Positions 60,801 to 64,000 of a DNA stretch of 64,000 nucleotides are shown here, one piece after another. The notes under the pieces were generated by a model. That model worked only from the letters and a program-made list of their open reading frames with translations, was not told where the DNA came from and ran no database searches. Position numbers and translations under genes: made by a program. Positions within the stretch are counted from its first letter, which is position 1. Each line of letters opens with the position of its first letter. This DNA is from Caprimulgus europaeus. Its lineage: Eukaryota; Chordata; Aves; Caprimulgiformes; Caprimulgidae. Location: assembly GCA_907165065.1 (NCBI GenBank), contig OU015534.1, positions 13,585,686 through 13,649,685 on the forward strand, in the 5' to 3' direction.

Positions 60801-63800
60801 TGAATTTTCTTGCTAGATTTTAACTCCATTTTAACCTTTTCTATTTCTTGGTTTTATTTGTCCCTTGAATACAGGTTTTGACTATGATGTCTGAATGACC
60901 TTTTTTTTTTGTCTGAAATTTCTTCCATGTTTCCTCATGAAAAGAGCCTCCTTCTCCTTCACCGGTTTCATTTGTGCACTGTAACAAAACAATGCAGGAG
61001 GATTACATTTATCAAACAAAATAAAAACATATTTAAGGGACAGATATTCTCTCCAAACACTAATGGGGTTCTTTTCCTAGGTCTACAATAAGAGTTTTTA
61101 ACCACCGCAGAAGCTCTGCAGGACTCTCTGGAAGTTGGGCAGTATAGTAGTGCCCTGTACTTTTTTACTGCCTTCCAATTCAACTGTTTTACCACCATGA
61201 TTAAACTTTAGATAGAAGCTATTTGCTGTATCTACTCAGGATGATGCTTAGGATGCCGTGTCAGGAAATGATTGTAGTTCCAGTTGCATACAGGTGAGAA
61301 TTTACAGGGAAAAATTATTCTTTAGCATCTACCAATGTATCCTATGCTTTTCCATCTTTATTGCTCACATCTAGTAGCCATAAATGGCTGTTAAAAGTTC
61401 CTTTTTACTTCTTTTTAGGTACATTTAAATTTGACCTTTCTGTTATTTTATTTCATTTTTTTTCCCCTCATTTTTCATCTTGCTCTTTGGAACAACAATT
61501 TTCTTCATTATCCATGAAAAGATTTCAAAAGATGTATGAGTATTTACTCTTCTTGAGACAAGCATGTCAACCAAATTCTGTATAAAACATATATTCTTCT
61601 TTAATGTGGTTCAGACTACCAAGTAATACCCAAAATATAGAAATACCATAATTTTAAATCCAAAGGTGTACTGGAGACACATCAATATACCTCTCAAATA
61701 AGTAAGTTATTTTGACTAAGTAAGATTGTTCCAGATTTTTCATCTATCATGAGATTTACATGTAGACTGAGAGAGCCCAATGCTTATGTAACAGTTTTTC
61801 TCAGTGGACAAATGACTCTTGATACAAAGCAGAGTCTACCTGAGATCTAATTTTATGTCACAGCTGTAAATATCAGTCCTGCCAAGCCCTATTCATTTCC
61901 TCGAGTGGTCACTGGGTTTGCAATTTTAAGCTTATATTGTGCCAAAAGATTTTGCTGCATGTTTTGTGTTCAATCTCCTGCATTTCCATCATCAAACTCC
62001 TTAAAGCAAGTTTTCACTTTGGAAAGTATTGGCCATACTGTGAGAAGCTAATTACATATTGCCACAGCGGTGTACAGAAATGGACAGTTATCAAAGTCAC
62101 TAGGTATTTACAAGTTCAGTAACACTCTGTATGGTATAAGACAAATGCAAACAGTTTATCTGATGTTTATTTATTTCTCCTATGTCTCTTCATCAAGTAT
62201 TTTTTGAATATTTGTACTTGCAAGTTCTTCATGGTTATTGGGTGTGCAAACTATATGATTTGAGTTACGGTGTTGGCAGTGAGTTGATATTAGATTTTTT
62301 TTACACTGTGTTCTTTGAAGACTTTTAATTCTGTAAGCTATTCCACATTTTCTTAACTGACTGTTGGCAGTAGTTACCGAAATCTGCATAGGCAAGTGTC
62401 CTGGTCAAAAGAGATGTTCTGTGCTGGTTGGCTGATCCAGCATACTGACTTGAGTAAATAAAGGCAGCCTCTCCAAGAAGCCAGCTATTCTAATTTTTCA
62501 GTCAAGATTTGGAGAAAGTGGTTAGTACAGACATTAGATATCCATTCCCATTTTGGGAATGTATGAGAACCTTCTTGGTTTCATAACAGTTACAAGTGAG
62601 CGACTGCCTAATTTATTTGGATTTCGTTTTCCATTGATGTCTAAATGTTCAGTTACAAAGGTGGTTGGTATATCACCTATCTACAGCTTGCACTGATTTT
62701 GGACTCCATTTGCACTTTGATAGCACATAACAGCATCACTAGTCCTTCTGGATCCTTGATGTGTCATAGCATTGCATTTAGGAACTGGGGAAACATTTTG
62801 TATATCTGGAAGTAAACTACATATGATCAGTGTCATTTTTATTCTGCCTTCAGGGAAAGTGATGAAGAAATGGCTGTTTCTTGCAGAGAATGAGAGAAGT
62901 TTTGTAGAAAATGGCTGGAGAAAGGTCAAATTTGTGACTATTGTATGTTGTGAAATGTACATTGTGAAACTAATGAAAAACTTATGAAATTGGTTTCTAC
63001 TGAGTAGAGGGAAGGTAGAATCTGGCCCATAGGGAGAAACAATAAATATGGAATAGGGACAGTACAATAGTTTTATTTACATAAAGACTTAGTAAAACAA
63101 GCTGTGTTATTTTAGCTGAATCTGCCCGATTTACTATCCAAACACAATACTTAATGATACATAATTGGCATCTGATCAGTACCACAGAAGTGGAATGTTG
63201 TTGTGTAACGTTCTGTGTTGGGAGCAGTTTCCTTTCTCAGTGCGTTACCAGCAAGGTCTGCTACACAGTGCTGAGAGAGAGCACAGGCAAGGGAGTAGTA
63301 GCCCTGGATGTGCTTTTGTAACCTGTGGGATAAACCGTTGCTGTAACGATAAAAACACAGTGTTTCTGACTGTGTTCTGCTCAGAGGCTGAGGCAGCTTT
63401 TGGTCTGAGTTAGATCAAGGCTCAGCCTGGGGTTGCTCGAAGGCCTTGGATTGCTGTGGTGTGGGATGCTTGGTCAGCTCTCATGACCCTTGCCCTGTGC
63501 CTTCTGCTGTATTGTGTTCCCGCCCAAAATCCTGAACAAGTCTAAGGAGCCTAGCTCTGGGAGATGCATTTCAGTTCTGCAGGCACCACTGGAAAATAGC
63601 ACAGAAGACCTTATTTTGCTCAAAATAAAATAGGAATGAACATGATCTACTAATACAAAATGCTTCCACCTTTGACAGTAATTTTCTTCCATATTCCTTT
63701 GTTTGTTCTGCAGTTTTATTTCTTCATTTTCTTTTTTTCCCCCTTATTCTCATAGTGCCATATTAATGTCATCCTTTAGATATAGCGGCATTCTCTGTGA

Positions 63801-64000
63801 TATTTTGAATTTGTCAGTATAGTTTACTTACCGGATTATGTTAAAAAACCCTCTCATTCATTCAAGTTGACATAAGAAACAACTCTGACTCTGAAAGGGC
63901 TGCATTCTCTGCTTACTAGCACTCTCAGGCCTTCATTCCTATGTTTTATGACATAAATGATTTCCAGAAGTTGGCAGGCTCTCATCTTTTAAAAGATGGA
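57831..64000. other. right end of window, no gene recognised
   Basis: No supportable exon, RNA gene or known mobile element in about 6 kb. An A14 run lies at 59333-59346. A somewhat GC-richer patch covers about 63180-63560. A T/C-rich acceptor-like run ends in CAG at about 62853, followed by a plus frame to 62987, but that peptide looks random and has no downstream donor. Confidence 0.35.

Noticed and set aside
62854-62987. Plus-strand frame after an acceptor-like TTTTTATTCTGCCTTCAG
   Set aside because: The acceptor is plausible but the 45-residue peptide looks random, no donor or 3'UTR logic follows, and one site alone is weak evidence.

Overview
The window looks like bird nuclear DNA. It is AT-rich and almost free of recognisable genes. 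It carries five young 5'-truncated CR1 LINE copies in one orientation, ending in the usual GGTCCCTTCCA / ATTCTATGA type tail. It also carries copies of two LTR families of the avian endogenous-retrovirus type. The LTR types suggest a neoavian bird rather than a chicken relative, but that is inference from remembered repeat consensus sequences; no database was searched.

Layout. 1-3041 reads as non-coding, probably the last intron of a plus-strand gene; it holds a small CpG cluster at about 1335-1500. The one convincing coding segment is a terminal exon at 3042-3196 (acceptor, 50 codons, stop, then a 3'UTR with AATAAA at 3879). I do not recognise the protein. A second, weaker candidate terminal exon lies on the minus strand at 51007-51188. 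If both are real, two unrelated genes converge on roughly 48 kb of gene-poor DNA.

Between them lie CR1 copies at 4793-5433, 9195-9787, 14888-14947, 32240-32944 and 35454-35856, and two much older CR1-like remnants at 11665-12020 and 22945-23405. There is a complete solo LTR with a 5-bp target duplication (12397-13551, minus), a 3'-truncated relative of it (34415 to about 35010, plus) and a 5'-truncated LTR of another family (about 25828-26252, plus). A faint tRNA-like SINE remnant sits at 48973-49037. A pair of segments about 65% alike by eye (23516-23750 and 26348-26620) matches no family I know and is the best candidate for an undescribed repeat or an old local duplication.

From 51.2 kb to the end no coding sequence can be supported. 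The landmark there is a perfect pentanucleotide tract of 280 bp (57551-57830), which makes long spurious open frames on both strands. No defence system, operon, CRISPR array, intact tRNA or rRNA gene is present. The remaining open frames look like chance, because they lack recognisable domains, paired splice sites or coding-like composition.
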